Shown here: positions 36,822-45,928 of the stretch, piece after piece
How the letters are laid out: every line of letters starts with the position of its first letter
Position numbering within the stretch: position 1 is the first letter of the stretch
From: Variovorax sp. Root318D1
GTDB lineage: Bacteria > Pseudomonadota > Gammaproteobacteria > Burkholderiales > Burkholderiaceae_C
Length of the DNA stretch: 64,000 nucleotides
Direction of reading: 5' to 3'
Assembly (NCBI RefSeq): GCF_001424835.1
Contig: NZ_LMCQ01000012.1
Coordinates: forward strand, 63,755 to 127,754
Position numbers and translations under genes: made by a program
The notes under the pieces: generated by a model
The model's database searches: none
The model's input: the letters and a program-made list of their open reading frames with translations, nothing else
Told to the model about the DNA's origin: nothing

Positions 36822-37640
36822 TCAGTGGCCCGCGCCGACGGGTGGCGGCGGGGCTTTGGCGGGTTTGTCATGCAGGGCCTCCAGGGCACGCTGGCCGCGC
36901 CCTCCCAGAAAATATTCGTGGATGAACGGATGCGGATACGTGATGACTTCGCGCGCCGAGCCGCTGGTGATCACCTTGTGGTCGGCCAGCACCGCGATGC
37001 GGGTGCTCAGGTCGAACAGCGTGTCCAGGTCGTGCGTGACCATCACCACCGTCAGCCCCAGTTCGCGGTGCAGGCCGCGCAGCAAATCGCAGAAGCTGTC
37101 GGAGGATTCGGGATCGAGGCCGGCAGTGGGTTCGTCGAGCAGGAGCAGCGGCGGGTCCATGATGAGCGCACGCGCCAGCGCCACGCGCTTGATCATGCCG
37201 CCCGACAAATCCGCCGGGCTCATGTTGGCATGACGGGGCTGGAGGCCCACCATCTGCAGCTTGACCAGCGCCGCGTTGCGAATGAGCTCGTCCGGCAAGA
37301 GCTTGAGCTCGCGCAGCGGGAAAGCAATGTTCTCAAGCACGCTGAAGGCAGAGAACAGCGCGCCGTGCTGGAACAGCATGCCCACGTTGGCCGCGCCCTT
37401 GGCACTGAGCTCGCCGGGCGCACGGCCCAGCACCTCGACCGTGCCCTTCGACGGCTTTTCGAGGCCGAGGATCTGACGCAGCAGCACGGTCTTGCCGGTG
37501 CCCGATCCGCCGACCAGCGAGAGCACCTCGCGGCGCTCGATGTGCAGGTCGAGGTCGCGGTGCACCACATGCTCGCCGTCGGCGTTCTTGAACACCGTCC
37601 AGAGTTTGCGGATGTCGACGACGACTGGGGAATCGGTCAC
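36822..37640 (-). CDS. MlaF-like ABC transporter ATP-binding protein
   Basis: 272 aa. Walker A VGGSGTGKTVLLR, signature DLSGGMIKRVALARAL, Walker B LLLLDEPTAGLDP, and MVTHDLDTLF. The LSGGM variant and SCDLLR-type spacing are typical of MlaF/Ttg2A. Energises phospholipid traffic across the envelope. Confidence 0.92.
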   Translation of the reverse strand: MTDSPVVVDIRKLWTVFKNADGEHVVHRDLDLHIERREVLSLVGGSGTGKTVLLRQILGLEKPSKGTVEVLGRAPGELSAKGAANVGMLFQHGALFSAFSVLENIAFPLRELKLLPDELIRNAALVKLQMVGLQPRHANMSPADLSGGMIKRVALARALIMDPPLLLLDEPTAGLDPESSDSFCDLLRGLHRELGLTVVMVTHDLDTLFDLSTRIAVLADHKVITSGSAREVITYPHPFIHEYFLGGRGQRALEALHDKPAKAPPPPVGAGH

Positions 37641-37701
37641 TCGAAAACCTCCGCGCTTCGCACTGCGGTGCGAGCTTGCTTGGGGCGGCCCGGCGCTGCG
37701 C

Positions 37702-38868
37702 TCATGCCCTGAACCCCACGCCCTTGAACAGCACCGCGAACAGCGCGTCGACCAGGATCACCGCTGTGATCGAGGTCACGACCGACGAGGTGGTGCCGCG
37801 CCCCAGGCTTTCGGTGTTCGGCTTCACCTTCATGCCGAAGTAGCAGCCGATCAGCGCAATCAGAATGCCGAACACCGCCGACTTCGCGAGCGCGAGCCAG
37901 AGGTTGACGATCGGCACCGCGCGCGGCAATGCCGACAGGAAGTACGACGGCGAAATATCGAGCGCGGCGTCGGCCGCGAACATGCCGCCCACGAGTGCCG
38001 CCATCGAGGTCCAGAGGCTGATCAGCGGCATCGCGATGGCCAGCGCCAGCACGCGCGGCATCACTAGCCTGAAGCCGTGCGGAATGCCCATCACGCGCAT
38101 GGCGTCGAGCTCTTCGGTCACGCGCATCACGCCGATCTGCGCCGTGATGGCCGAGCCCGAGCGCCCCGCAATCAGCACCGCGGCCAGCACCGGCCCGAGC
38201 TCGCGGATCAGCGACAGCCCGAGGATGTTGACCACGAAGGCCTCGGCGCCGTACTGGCGCAGCTGCTGCGAGATCAAATAGGCCAGCACCACGCCGATCA
38301 ACAGGCCGACCAGCGCCGTGATGTGCAGTGCCGTGGCGCCGAACTGATAGAGGTGCCCCGAAAAATCCCGCCAGGGCGCGCGGTGCGGCGCGCGCAGGAG
38401 CGTGAAGGCATCGAGCGCAAGCTGGCCGATCAACCCGACGAAATCGCGCATCATTTCCAGCGCGCGCGGGCCGGTGTGCGAGAAATGCTTCAGGCGCTCG
38501 GCCAGCGTGGGCGGCGGCTCGTCGGGCGTTCCCACCGTGTACAGGGCCACCTGGTCGAGCACCGCCTTGTGCTGCGGCGACATCTCGAGCGTGGCCGGCC
38601 AGGCATGGCGCCAGTGCTCCCACAACAACTGCGCGCCGATGTGATCGAGCTGCTCGATGGGACGCAGATCCCAGGCGCGGTCTTCAGCCGGAGGCGCGCC
38701 CGCCAGGTCCCTGGTAAGTGCCTGCCACGAAGGGCGCGACGACATGGCCAGCGTGGTCCAGCGGCCGCTGGCCACGGTCCAGCGGCGACCGTCCTCCTCG
38801 CGTTCTTCGACACGCGGCAACGCGCTGCCGGCGGCGGGTGCGTCGGCAGTCGAAGTTGCTGGGGACAT
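37702..38868 (-). CDS. MlaE-family ABC permease with N-terminal STAS-like domain
   Basis: 388 aa from the Met of MSPATS. First ~130 residues resemble a STAS domain (RPIEQLDHIGAQLLWEHWRHAW), fused to an MlaE permease with its conserved blocks (ELGPVLAAVLIAGRSGSAITAQIG, EELDAMRVMGIPHGFRLV). The fusion replaces a separate MlaB protein. First gene of the operon; the start at 38922 (before it) adds 18 residues with no support. Confidence 0.9.
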   Translation of the reverse strand: MSPATSTADAPAAGSALPRVEEREEDGRRWTVASGRWTTLAMSSRPSWQALTRDLAGAPPAEDRAWDLRPIEQLDHIGAQLLWEHWRHAWPATLEMSPQHKAVLDQVALYTVGTPDEPPPTLAERLKHFSHTGPRALEMMRDFVGLIGQLALDAFTLLRAPHRAPWRDFSGHLYQFGATALHITALVGLLIGVVLAYLISQQLRQYGAEAFVVNILGLSLIRELGPVLAAVLIAGRSGSAITAQIGVMRVTEELDAMRVMGIPHGFRLVMPRVLALAIAMPLISLWTSMAALVGGMFAADAALDISPSYFLSALPRAVPIVNLWLALAKSAVFGILIALIGCYFGMKVKPNTESLGRGTTSSVVTSITAVILVDALFAVLFKGVGFRA

Positions 38869-39019
38869 GATGCGGCGGTGCAGGGCGAAGTAAGAAAAAA
38901 GAGGCGGTCTCGATGGCCGCATCGTAACCGGATGAGTCGGCGTCCTTCTTACGTTGCGGCTCCGGTTTGCGTAGGGCGGAACGCCGTCCGGCGAGACACT
39001 TGCGGCCGTCCGAATGTCA

Positions 39020-39934
39020 TCAGTGCCAGGCCCGCGCCAGCGCGTTCCATGCGCTTGCGATCACGGGCTCGTTGCGCCGCGCCGCCAGCGAGACAAAACG
39101 CAGCGCGCAGTCCAGCTGCACGCGGTCGGCCATCACGAGGCCGTGCGACTGGCTCTCGCGAATGGCGATGGAGTCGCGCAGCAGGCTCAGGCCCACGCCG
39201 GACTTCAGCAGGTCGAGCATGGAGGCTTCCTGGTCGACCAGCGCCACCCGTCGCGGCGAGAGCCCGAGCGGGCCGAACACTTTGTCGAGCAGCCGGTGGT
39301 GCGCGGACTCCGGCGGTGTGGCGAGCCAGGGCAGCGCGGCCAGCGCCTTCCAGTCGCGGCCCAGCACCTGCGGACCCCAGCCCGCGGGTGCGACCACGCG
39401 GTAGGTGAAGCGCGTGAGCGTGCGCGCCGCGAGCGGCGCCGGCGCGGCGGCGTTCCCATCGTCCGTGTCATCCGCATCGAGGTGAAAGCCCACGTCGAGC
39501 TCGCCGCGCAGCACTTGCGCCAGCACCGTGCCGCTCATCCCGTGGCGCAGCTCGGTTTCGATCTGGGGGGCCGACTCCACCAGTTCGCGCAGGAACACGC
39601 CGAGCCGGGTGAATTCGGGGTCGAGGATGGTGCCGATGCGCAGTGCACCGCGCACCGTGCCCTGCAAGTTGCGCGCGGCCTGCTGCAGGTCGCCCACGGC
39701 CGCGAGCACGCGCTCGGCCTGCGGCAGCAGCGCCGCGCCGTCGGCCGTGAGCGCTAGCCCGTGCGGCGTTCGCGTGAAGAGCTGGAGTCCGGTTTCTTCC
39801 GCCAGCCGCTTGAGCTGAAGGCTCACCGCCGGCTGGGTCAGATGCAGCCGCTCGGCGGCGCGCGACACGCTGCCCTCGCGTGCCGCCAGCACGAAGGCGC
39901 GCAGAATCTGGAGGTCCAAGGCGGCGGCAGTCAT
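39020..39934 (-). CDS. LysR-family transcriptional regulator
   Basis: 304 aa. N-terminal helix-turn-helix (LQILRAFVLAAREGSVSRAAERLHLTQPAVSLQLKRLAEETG) and a periplasmic-binding-like effector domain. Divergent from the GMC oxidoreductase, its probable target. A LysR-type box overlaps its start codon, so autoregulation is likely. Confidence 0.9.
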   Translation of the reverse strand: MTAAALDLQILRAFVLAAREGSVSRAAERLHLTQPAVSLQLKRLAEETGLQLFTRTPHGLALTADGAALLPQAERVLAAVGDLQQAARNLQGTVRGALRIGTILDPEFTRLGVFLRELVESAPQIETELRHGMSGTVLAQVLRGELDVGFHLDADDTDDGNAAAPAPLAARTLTRFTYRVVAPAGWGPQVLGRDWKALAALPWLATPPESAHHRLLDKVFGPLGLSPRRVALVDQEASMLDLLKSGVGLSLLRDSIAIRESQSHGLVMADRVQLDCALRFVSLAARRNEPVIASAWNALARAWH

Positions 39935-39949
39935 ATAAGAACGATTTAT
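39935..39949. promoter_or_regulatory. LysR-type box ATAA-N7-TTAT
   Basis: A T-N11-A type inverted repeat next to the lysR start. The inner AAGAACGAT (39937-39945) recurs inverted as ATCGTTCTT at 40042-40050, 105 bp away, or about ten helical turns, just before the GMC gene start. Confidence 0.5.
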
Positions 39950-40069
39950 AAGCCAGTTGCACCGAAATCATTGGCTTTTTGCCTGTGGCTTAGGCGAAAC
40001 TGCCTGCAGAGGCCCCCGCAGGGCCCATGAGCTTCAAAAATATCGTTCTTCGGAGACAAGCAGCCCGCC

Positions 40070-41701
40070 ATGAGCGCCGACAACACATTCGACTACATCG
40101 TTATCGGCGGCGGCACGGCCGGCGCCCTGATGTGCAACCGGCTGACCCGCAAATCGCAACAGCGCACGCTGCTGATCGAGGCTGGCCGCAAGGACGACTA
40201 CCACTGGATCCACATTCCGGTGGGCTACCTCTACTGCATCGGCAACCCGCGCACCGACTGGCTCTACAGCACCGAGCCCGACGCGGGCCTCAACGGCCGC
40301 ACGCTGCGCTATCCGCGCGGCAAGACGCTGGGCGGCTGCTCCAGCATCAACGGCATGATCTACATGCGCGGCCAGTCGCGCGACTACGACCAGTGGGCGC
40401 AACTCACCGGCGACGACGACTGGAAGTGGCAGAACGTGCTGCCCGATTTCAAGAAGCACGAGGACTATTACCTCGGCGCCGACGAACTGCACGGTGCCGG
40501 CGGCGAATGGCGCGTGGAGAAGCAGCGGCTGCGCTGGGACATCCTCGACGCGTTCGCCGAAGCCGCCGTGGAGGCCGGCGTGCCGCACAGCACCGACTTC
40601 AACCGCGGCAGCAACGAAGGCGTCGGCTACTTCCAGGTCAACCAGAAGAACGGCTGGCGCTGGAACACCGCCAAGGCCTTCTTGCGGCCAGTCTGCTATG
40701 GCCGGCCCAACTTCGAGATGTGGGTCAACGCGCATGTCACCAAGCTGATCATCGAGGCGCAGCCCGACGGCAGCCAGCGCTGCACCGGCGTGCAGGTGTG
40801 GGACGGCCACGAGATGGTGACCGCGCACGCCACGCGCGAGGTGGTGCTGTGCGCCGGCAGCATCGGCTCGCCGCAGATCCTGCAGCTCTCGGGCATCGGC
40901 CCGGCCGATTTGCTGCGCCAGCACGGCATCGATGTGGTGGTCGACGCACCGGGCGTCGGCGCCAACCTGCAAGACCATTTGCAGATTCGCGCGGTCTACA
41001 AGATCAATGGTGCGCCCACGCTCAACGTGCTGGCATCGTCGATGTACGGCAAGGCGAAAATCGGTCTCGAATACCTGATGAAGCGCAGCGGGCCGATGAG
41101 CATGGCGCCTTCGCAGCTCGGCGCCTTCACGCGCAGTTCGCCCGAGCATGAGTGGCCCAATCTCGAGTACCACGTGCAGCCGTTGTCGCTCGACGCTTTC
41201 GGCGAACCGCTGCACAGCTTTCCGGCCTTTACGGCGAGCGTGTGCAACCTCAACCCCACGAGCCGCGGCACCGTGCGCATCAAGAGCTCGCGCTTCCAGG
41301 ACGCGCCCGCCATTGCGCCCAACTACCTGAGCACGGACGAAGACCGCAAGGTGGCCGCCGATTCGCTGCGCGTGACGCGCCGCATAGCGTCGCAACCCGC
41401 GCTTGCCAAGTACAAGCCCGAGGAATGGAAGCCCGGCGTGCAGTACCAGAGCGACGAAGATCTGGCGCGCCTGGCCGGCGACATCGCGACCACCATCTTC
41501 CATCCGGTGGGCACAACCAAGATGGGCGCCGACGGCGACCCGATGGCGGTACTCGATTCGAAGCTGCGCGTGCGCGGCGTGCAGGGGCTGCGCGTGGTGG
41601 ACGCGGGCGCGATGCCTACGATCACGAGCGGCAACACGAACAGCCCGACGTTGATGATGGCTGAGAAGGCTGCGGGGTGGATTCTGGAAGCGAATCGCTG
41701 A
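40070..41701 (+). CDS. GMC-family oxidoreductase (choline/alcohol dehydrogenase-like)
   Basis: 543 aa. FAD-binding GGGTAGALMCNRLT at 15-28, GMC signature region GKTLGGCSSINGMIYMRG, and SGIGPADLLRQHGI. Catalytic His/Asn region IFHPVGTTKMG and NTNSPTLMMAEKAA near the C-terminus. Oxidises an alcohol with FAD; the substrate is unknown. Divergent from the LysR gene, which probably controls it. Confidence 0.9.
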   Translation: MSADNTFDYIVIGGGTAGALMCNRLTRKSQQRTLLIEAGRKDDYHWIHIPVGYLYCIGNPRTDWLYSTEPDAGLNGRTLRYPRGKTLGGCSSINGMIYMRGQSRDYDQWAQLTGDDDWKWQNVLPDFKKHEDYYLGADELHGAGGEWRVEKQRLRWDILDAFAEAAVEAGVPHSTDFNRGSNEGVGYFQVNQKNGWRWNTAKAFLRPVCYGRPNFEMWVNAHVTKLIIEAQPDGSQRCTGVQVWDGHEMVTAHATREVVLCAGSIGSPQILQLSGIGPADLLRQHGIDVVVDAPGVGANLQDHLQIRAVYKINGAPTLNVLASSMYGKAKIGLEYLMKRSGPMSMAPSQLGAFTRSSPEHEWPNLEYHVQPLSLDAFGEPLHSFPAFTASVCNLNPTSRGTVRIKSSRFQDAPAIAPNYLSTDEDRKVAADSLRVTRRIASQPALAKYKPEEWKPGVQYQSDEDLARLAGDIATTIFHPVGTTKMGADGDPMAVLDSKLRVRGVQGLRVVDAGAMPTITSGNTNSPTLMMAEKAAGWILEANR

Positions 41702-41742
41702 GGCGTTTGTTCGGGGCTGTTGCTGTTTCGAGGCGCTGCTGT

Positions 41743-43053
41743 TCAGGGTGGCGTGCCCAGGCCACCGGGTACTCCCCTCCGCGAATGTCCCCCGCCTTCG
41801 GCTCCTCCTCTATTTCGCTGCGGGGAGCACCCGATGCCCTGTGCACTGGGGCACGCTGCTGGTGTTTCGCCGATCAACGACCCACGCGCATAACGCTCAC
41901 GTCGATGGGGTGCCTTGCGCAGCGAAATAAAGGAGGAGGCCGCAGGCCGGGGGACATTCGCGGAGCAAGGTACCCCGTCGGCGGGAGCGATCGTCTTGTT
42001 CCACCGAGCATTCCACGCAGGACGATTCGCATTGATGCTGTCCCAGTCAATGGTGACCGCAGTCTTCATCCATTTGTTGATGTCGGCCACCTGCTGCACG
42101 CCGTCACCCACGGCGGGTGCCTTCGGGTTGGTGGGGATCTGCGCGCCGTACTGCAGCACGTTGGCCTGAGCCAGCGGGCTCAGCAAGAACTCGGCGAGCT
42201 TTTGCGACAGCTCGGGCTCGCTGTTGTTGGCAATCACGCACTGGCCCACCATCAGCACCACCGCGCCTTCCTTGGGCGGCGCGTATTCCACCGGAATGCC
42301 CTTGGTCTTGAGCGCTGCCACGGCCGTGGGCGTCAGCGGGAAGATCGCGGCCTCGCCGGTCTGCACCATTTCCGACAGCTTGGCCGAACTGGGGATGTAC
42401 TCGAGCACGTTCGGGCCGATGCTGGTGGGCCAGGCCTTGAAACCGGGCTCCACGTTCTTGTCGTTGCCGCCCTGGATGCGGTTGAACATCAGGAAGCCGT
42501 GCAGCCCGAAGGACGATGAAGACATCGACTGGAACACCACCTTGCCCTTGTACTTGGGGTCGGCCAGGTCCATCCACGACGTGGGCGCGGCCCAGCCTTT
42601 TTCCTTGAACATCTTCGCGTTGTAGGCCAGGCCCGTCATGCCCAGGCTCACGCCGCTGGCCATGTCGTCCTTGAAGCGCGCGGCCGGATAGATTTCTGCA
42701 AGCGACGGATTGGGCCGCTGCTTCTGGCACAGCCCCATGCCGATAGCGCGCACCATGATGCCGTCGTCCAGGAACATCACGTGCATCTGCGGCCGGTCCT
42801 TGTTGGCCTGCGCCTTCGCGAGGATGTCGGACGAGGTGCCCGGCACCACCACCACCTTGGCCCCATGGAGCTTTTCGAAGGCGGGGAACACGTACTGCGT
42901 GTACGCCTTCTCCATGGTGCCGCCGTTCATGCCGATGTAGAGCGTCTTGGTCTGCGCGCTGGCTGCGCCGCCGGCCGCGAGCGCGGCAACCGCCGCCGCA
43001 CCGAGCACGGTCCGGCGAAGAGAGAAGAAAGAGGTCTTCTGGAAACGGGACAT
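41743..43053 (-). CDS. ABC transporter extracellular solute-binding protein (PotD-like) with a repeat-encoded C-terminal tail
   Basis: 436 aa. Signal peptide (LRRTVLGAAAVAALAAGGAASAQ) then a PotD/FbpA-like binding protein (LYIGMNGGTMEKAYTQYVFP). The native-looking protein ends at WNARWNKTI (residue 355, codon at 41989-41991). The remaining 81 residues read through an inverted-repeat element and are Arg/Pro/Gly-rich and unlike any secretion-compatible domain. The element has thus replaced the normal stop codon. Last gene of the minus-strand importer operon; the tail may lower stability. Confidence 0.85.
   Translation of the reverse strand: MSRFQKTSFFSLRRTVLGAAAVAALAAGGAASAQTKTLYIGMNGGTMEKAYTQYVFPAFEKLHGAKVVVVPGTSSDILAKAQANKDRPQMHVMFLDDGIMVRAIGMGLCQKQRPNPSLAEIYPAARFKDDMASGVSLGMTGLAYNAKMFKEKGWAAPTSWMDLADPKYKGKVVFQSMSSSSFGLHGFLMFNRIQGGNDKNVEPGFKAWPTSIGPNVLEYIPSSAKLSEMVQTGEAAIFPLTPTAVAALKTKGIPVEYAPPKEGAVVLMVGQCVIANNSEPELSQKLAEFLLSPLAQANVLQYGAQIPTNPKAPAVGDGVQQVADINKWMKTAVTIDWDSINANRPAWNARWNKTIAPADGVPCSANVPRPAASSFISLRKAPHRRERYARGSLIGETPAACPSAQGIGCSPQRNRGGAEGGGHSRRGVPGGLGTPP
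41761..41988. repeat. Inverted-repeat element (dispersed, non-coding) at the end of the PotD-like gene
   Basis: Long imperfect inverted repeat. Perfect 18-bp core CTCCGCGAATGTCCCCCG (41777-41794) is matched inverted at 41948-41965, and TCCTCCT(c/t)TATTTCGCTGCG (41802-41822) at 41918-41938; outer GGTAC arms also pair. Centre about 100 bp, no ORF. No transposase. The right end coincides with codon 355 of the solute-binding gene, indicating insertion or recombination there. Confidence 0.8.
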
Positions 43054-43065
43054 GGTGTTTTCCTT

Positions 43066-44211
43066 TCAGGGTGGGGTGGGGGTGGTTGGTTCTTCTGCGA
43101 AGAAGCGTTCGATCGAGAAGGCCTGGATCGGCGTGCTGCTGCGGCCGTCGCGCACGAGTTCGGCCAGCACTTCGCCGGCCGCGGGGCCGATCTGGAAGCC
43201 CGCGCCCGAGAAGCCGAAGCCATGGAACAGTCCGGGCGTGGTGCGGCTGGGCCCGAGCACCGGCTCGCGGTCGGGCAGATAGCCTTCGGTGCCACTCCAG
43301 GTACGGATGAAATGCGCGTGGCGCAGTGCGGGCAGCAGCTCGATAGCCTGTGCCGCAAGCGTGGCGATGGCGTCGCTGGCGGCGCGGGCGCGGTCGGCAT
43401 CGACTGCGATGCCCGCGCCGCCGCCGAGCACGAGGTTGCCGCGCGCCACCTGCCGGCCGTAGATGCCGCCGCCCTCCACGCCGAGGCTCCAGTCCATGAA
43501 ATGCGGTATCGGCTCGGTCACCACCATCACGGGGTTGCCCGAGCGCAGCGGCACGGATTCGTCGAATCGGGTCGCGATCGGGCCGGACCAGGCGCCCGCG
43601 CAGTTGAGCAGCACGGGCGCGTGCACTTCGAGCGCATTGCCCGAGCGCAGCATGAACATCGCGCCGTCGTGCGCCACTTCGTCGACTGCGTGGCGCTCGA
43701 AGACCTGCGCGCCCGCGCGCTGCGCCGCGAGCGCGAAGGCCGGCGACACCAGCCGCGGATTGGCCTGCCCGTCTTCCACGCACAGCGAGCCGCCGACGGC
43801 GCGCGCGCCGAGCCAGGGGCAGCGCTCGCGCAGGCGGGCATCGGAGATCAACTCGAGTCCGAGGTCGAAGTCCAGGCTTTGGGAGCGGTAGCGTTCGAGC
43901 GAGGCCATGTCCGACTCGCTGCGCGCGATCTTGAAATGGCCCGAGCGCAGGTATTCGCCGTCGGTGCCGATCAGCGAAGGCAGGCGGCCCCAGATCCGAT
44001 GCGCGCGTTGCGCGAGTGGCAACTGGCTCAGCGGGCGCCCCTGGCGCCGCACACCGCCGAAGTTCACGCCGCTGGAGCGGGAGCCGCAGAGGTCGCGCTC
44101 CAGCAGCGCCACGCCGATGCCCATCTGCCGCAGCGCGAGCGCGGCCGAAGAGCCGACGATGCCGCCGCCGACAATGGCCACGTCGGTGCGCAGTGTCTTG
44201 ATCGAACTCAT
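43066..44211 (-). CDS. FAD-dependent oxidoreductase, HcnC/LhpB-like beta subunit
   Basis: 381 aa DAO-family protein: VAIVGGGIVGSSAALALRQMG at 10-30, GFSGAGFQIGPAAGEVLAELV at the C-terminus. With the next two genes it forms the three-part set seen in hydrogen cyanide synthase, octopine/nopaline oxidase and D-hydroxyproline dehydrogenase. Probably the amine-oxidising subunit. The neighbouring aminoadipate-semialdehyde-type dehydrogenase suggests an opine or imino acid substrate rather than glycine. Confidence 0.85.
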   Translation of the reverse strand: MSSIKTLRTDVAIVGGGIVGSSAALALRQMGIGVALLERDLCGSRSSGVNFGGVRRQGRPLSQLPLAQRAHRIWGRLPSLIGTDGEYLRSGHFKIARSESDMASLERYRSQSLDFDLGLELISDARLRERCPWLGARAVGGSLCVEDGQANPRLVSPAFALAAQRAGAQVFERHAVDEVAHDGAMFMLRSGNALEVHAPVLLNCAGAWSGPIATRFDESVPLRSGNPVMVVTEPIPHFMDWSLGVEGGGIYGRQVARGNLVLGGGAGIAVDADRARAASDAIATLAAQAIELLPALRHAHFIRTWSGTEGYLPDREPVLGPSRTTPGLFHGFGFSGAGFQIGPAAGEVLAELVRDGRSSTPIQAFSIERFFAEEPTTPTPP

Positions 44212-45623
44212 GCGTCGACGCCTTCAGCAGGCTCGCGCACGGCAAGCTGGATCGGAATCGGCTTGATCGGCGCCTGGCCGCGCAGCCGTCCCACCTGCTG
44301 CAATGGCAGCCCCGTGGCGTGCGCCAGGATCTCGGCCGCGGCCACGCCGCACATGCGGCCCTGGCAACGGCCCATGCCGACGCGCGACAAGGCCTTGAGG
44401 CGGTTCATTTCGTCGGTGCCGTTCTCGGCAACGCTCTGGCGCAACGTGCCGGCCGTGATGTTCTCGCAGCGGCAGACCACCAGTTCGTCGGGCGCTTGCG
44501 CGGCCCAATCGGAGGGCACCGGGAAGGCGCGCTCCAGCCCCTGGCGAAATCCGCCGAGCTTGTGGAGCTTGCGTTCGAGCGTTTCGGCGCGCGCGGGATC
44601 GACGGCCACGCCACGGTCGGCCAGCAGCGCGAGCGCGGCGCGTTCGCCGGCCCATTCGGCTGCATCGGCCCCCATGATGCCGGCGCCATCGCCCGCGAGG
44701 TACACGCCCTCTACGCTGGAGCGGCCGGCGGCATCGCGCACCGGCAGGTGGGCCCGGTGCAGCGGCGCAAAGTCGAATCGGCAGCCGAGCAGATCGGCCA
44801 GCTGGGTTTCGGAGCGCAGCGCATAGCCGAAGCCGACGGCATCGCAGGCCAGCGTGCGCTCTTCGCGGCCGTCGCGCCATGCCACGCCGGCCACGCGGCT
44901 TTCGGTGGCGTCGCCGAGCACGCGCTGCGGCCGCACGCCGCTGTGCAGCGCCACGCCGTGCGCACGCAGCCAAGCCACGTAGTACACGCCTTTTGCGAAC
45001 ACCGCGGGTTGCCGCAGCATCGCGGGCGTGGCGGCCAGCTGGTCGGCGAGCCGCGCCGTGTCGAGCACGGCGGCGACCTTCGCGCCGGCCTTTGCGTACT
45101 GATAGGCCACCAGGTAGAGCAGGGGGCCGGTGCCCATGAACACCACGCGCTGCCCGATGGCGCAGCCCTGGAACTTGAGTGCGACTTGCGCGCCCCCCAG
45201 CGTGTAGACGCCGGGCAATGTCCAGCCGGGCACCGGCAGCACGCGGTCGGTGGCGCCGGTGGCAACGATCAGCTGGCCATACGGCACGCTGGTCGTGCTG
45301 CGCGTCGGGCCGTGCAGCACGTCGAGCCGGCCGCCGTGCGCGTTCCACACCAGGCTGTCTGGGCGGTAGTCGATGTGGCCCTCCATTGAGTCGAAGGCGG
45401 CATGCACCGCGTCGGCACGGCGGGCCTCGAAGCCGTAGAGCGCCTGCGCGCTGCGCTCGGCCATGCTCGCGGGCGGCCGCCGGTAGATCTGGCCGCCGGC
45501 GCGCGACGCTTCGTCGATCACCACTGGCCGGAGGCCGTGCGCCACCAGCGCCTCGGCGGCTCGCACGCCAGCCGGGCCGGCGCCGACGATCACCGGCTGC
45601 AATGCGGAAGAGGAGGTCGTCAT
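44208..45623 (-). CDS. FAD/NAD(P)-binding oxidoreductase, HcnB/LhpF-like alpha subunit
   Basis: 471 aa. Rossmann motif VIVGAGPAGVRAAEALVAHG, second nucleotide motif VVFMGTGPLLYLVAYQYA, and a C-terminal BFD-like [2Fe-2S] site (CRCENITAGTLRQ, CQGRMC). Electron-carrying subunit of the trimeric dehydrogenase. Overlaps both neighbours by 4 bp. Confidence 0.85.
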   Translation of the reverse strand: MTTSSSALQPVIVGAGPAGVRAAEALVAHGLRPVVIDEASRAGGQIYRRPPASMAERSAQALYGFEARRADAVHAAFDSMEGHIDYRPDSLVWNAHGGRLDVLHGPTRSTTSVPYGQLIVATGATDRVLPVPGWTLPGVYTLGGAQVALKFQGCAIGQRVVFMGTGPLLYLVAYQYAKAGAKVAAVLDTARLADQLAATPAMLRQPAVFAKGVYYVAWLRAHGVALHSGVRPQRVLGDATESRVAGVAWRDGREERTLACDAVGFGYALRSETQLADLLGCRFDFAPLHRAHLPVRDAAGRSSVEGVYLAGDGAGIMGADAAEWAGERAALALLADRGVAVDPARAETLERKLHKLGGFRQGLERAFPVPSDWAAQAPDELVVCRCENITAGTLRQSVAENGTDEMNRLKALSRVGMGRCQGRMCGVAAAEILAHATGLPLQQVGRLRGQAPIKPIPIQLAVREPAEGVDA

Positions 45624-45928
45624 GTGCCGCTCCTTCCCGTGACCAGCGCCATGCCGGGCGCGATGAAAGTGGAGCAGGCGCGCAGGCGATCGCCTTGCTC
45701 GGTGGCGATCCAGCAATCCTGGCACGCGCCCATCATGCAGAAGCCCGCGCGCGGCGCGCCGCTGAATTCATTGCGGCGCAACTGGGCGGCTTGCGTGAGC
45801 ACGGCCGTGAGCACCGTGTCGCCCGTGAGCGCGGAGGCGGGTTCACCGTCGAGCGTGAAGGGCACCGCGGCGCGGCCGGTCTCGGCCACGCGGTGCAGCA
45901 GCGGTTGATGAAGGGGTGGCAGGCTCAT
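45620..45928 (-). CDS. Small [2Fe-2S] ferredoxin-like protein, HcnA/LhpE-like gamma subunit
   Basis: 102 aa. Plant-ferredoxin-like cysteine pattern GFCMMGACQDCWIAT followed by RACSTF. Matches the small subunit of HcnABC/LhpBEF-type enzymes. Between the ABC permease gene and the alpha subunit; start abuts the permease stop. Confidence 0.85.
   Translation of the reverse strand: MSLPPLHQPLLHRVAETGRAAVPFTLDGEPASALTGDTVLTAVLTQAAQLRRNEFSGAPRAGFCMMGACQDCWIATEQGDRLRACSTFIAPGMALVTGRSGT

Noticed and set aside
41702..42011. Small genes in the inverted-repeat element
   Set aside because: All frames are short and repeat-derived, without ribosome sites or family resemblance.
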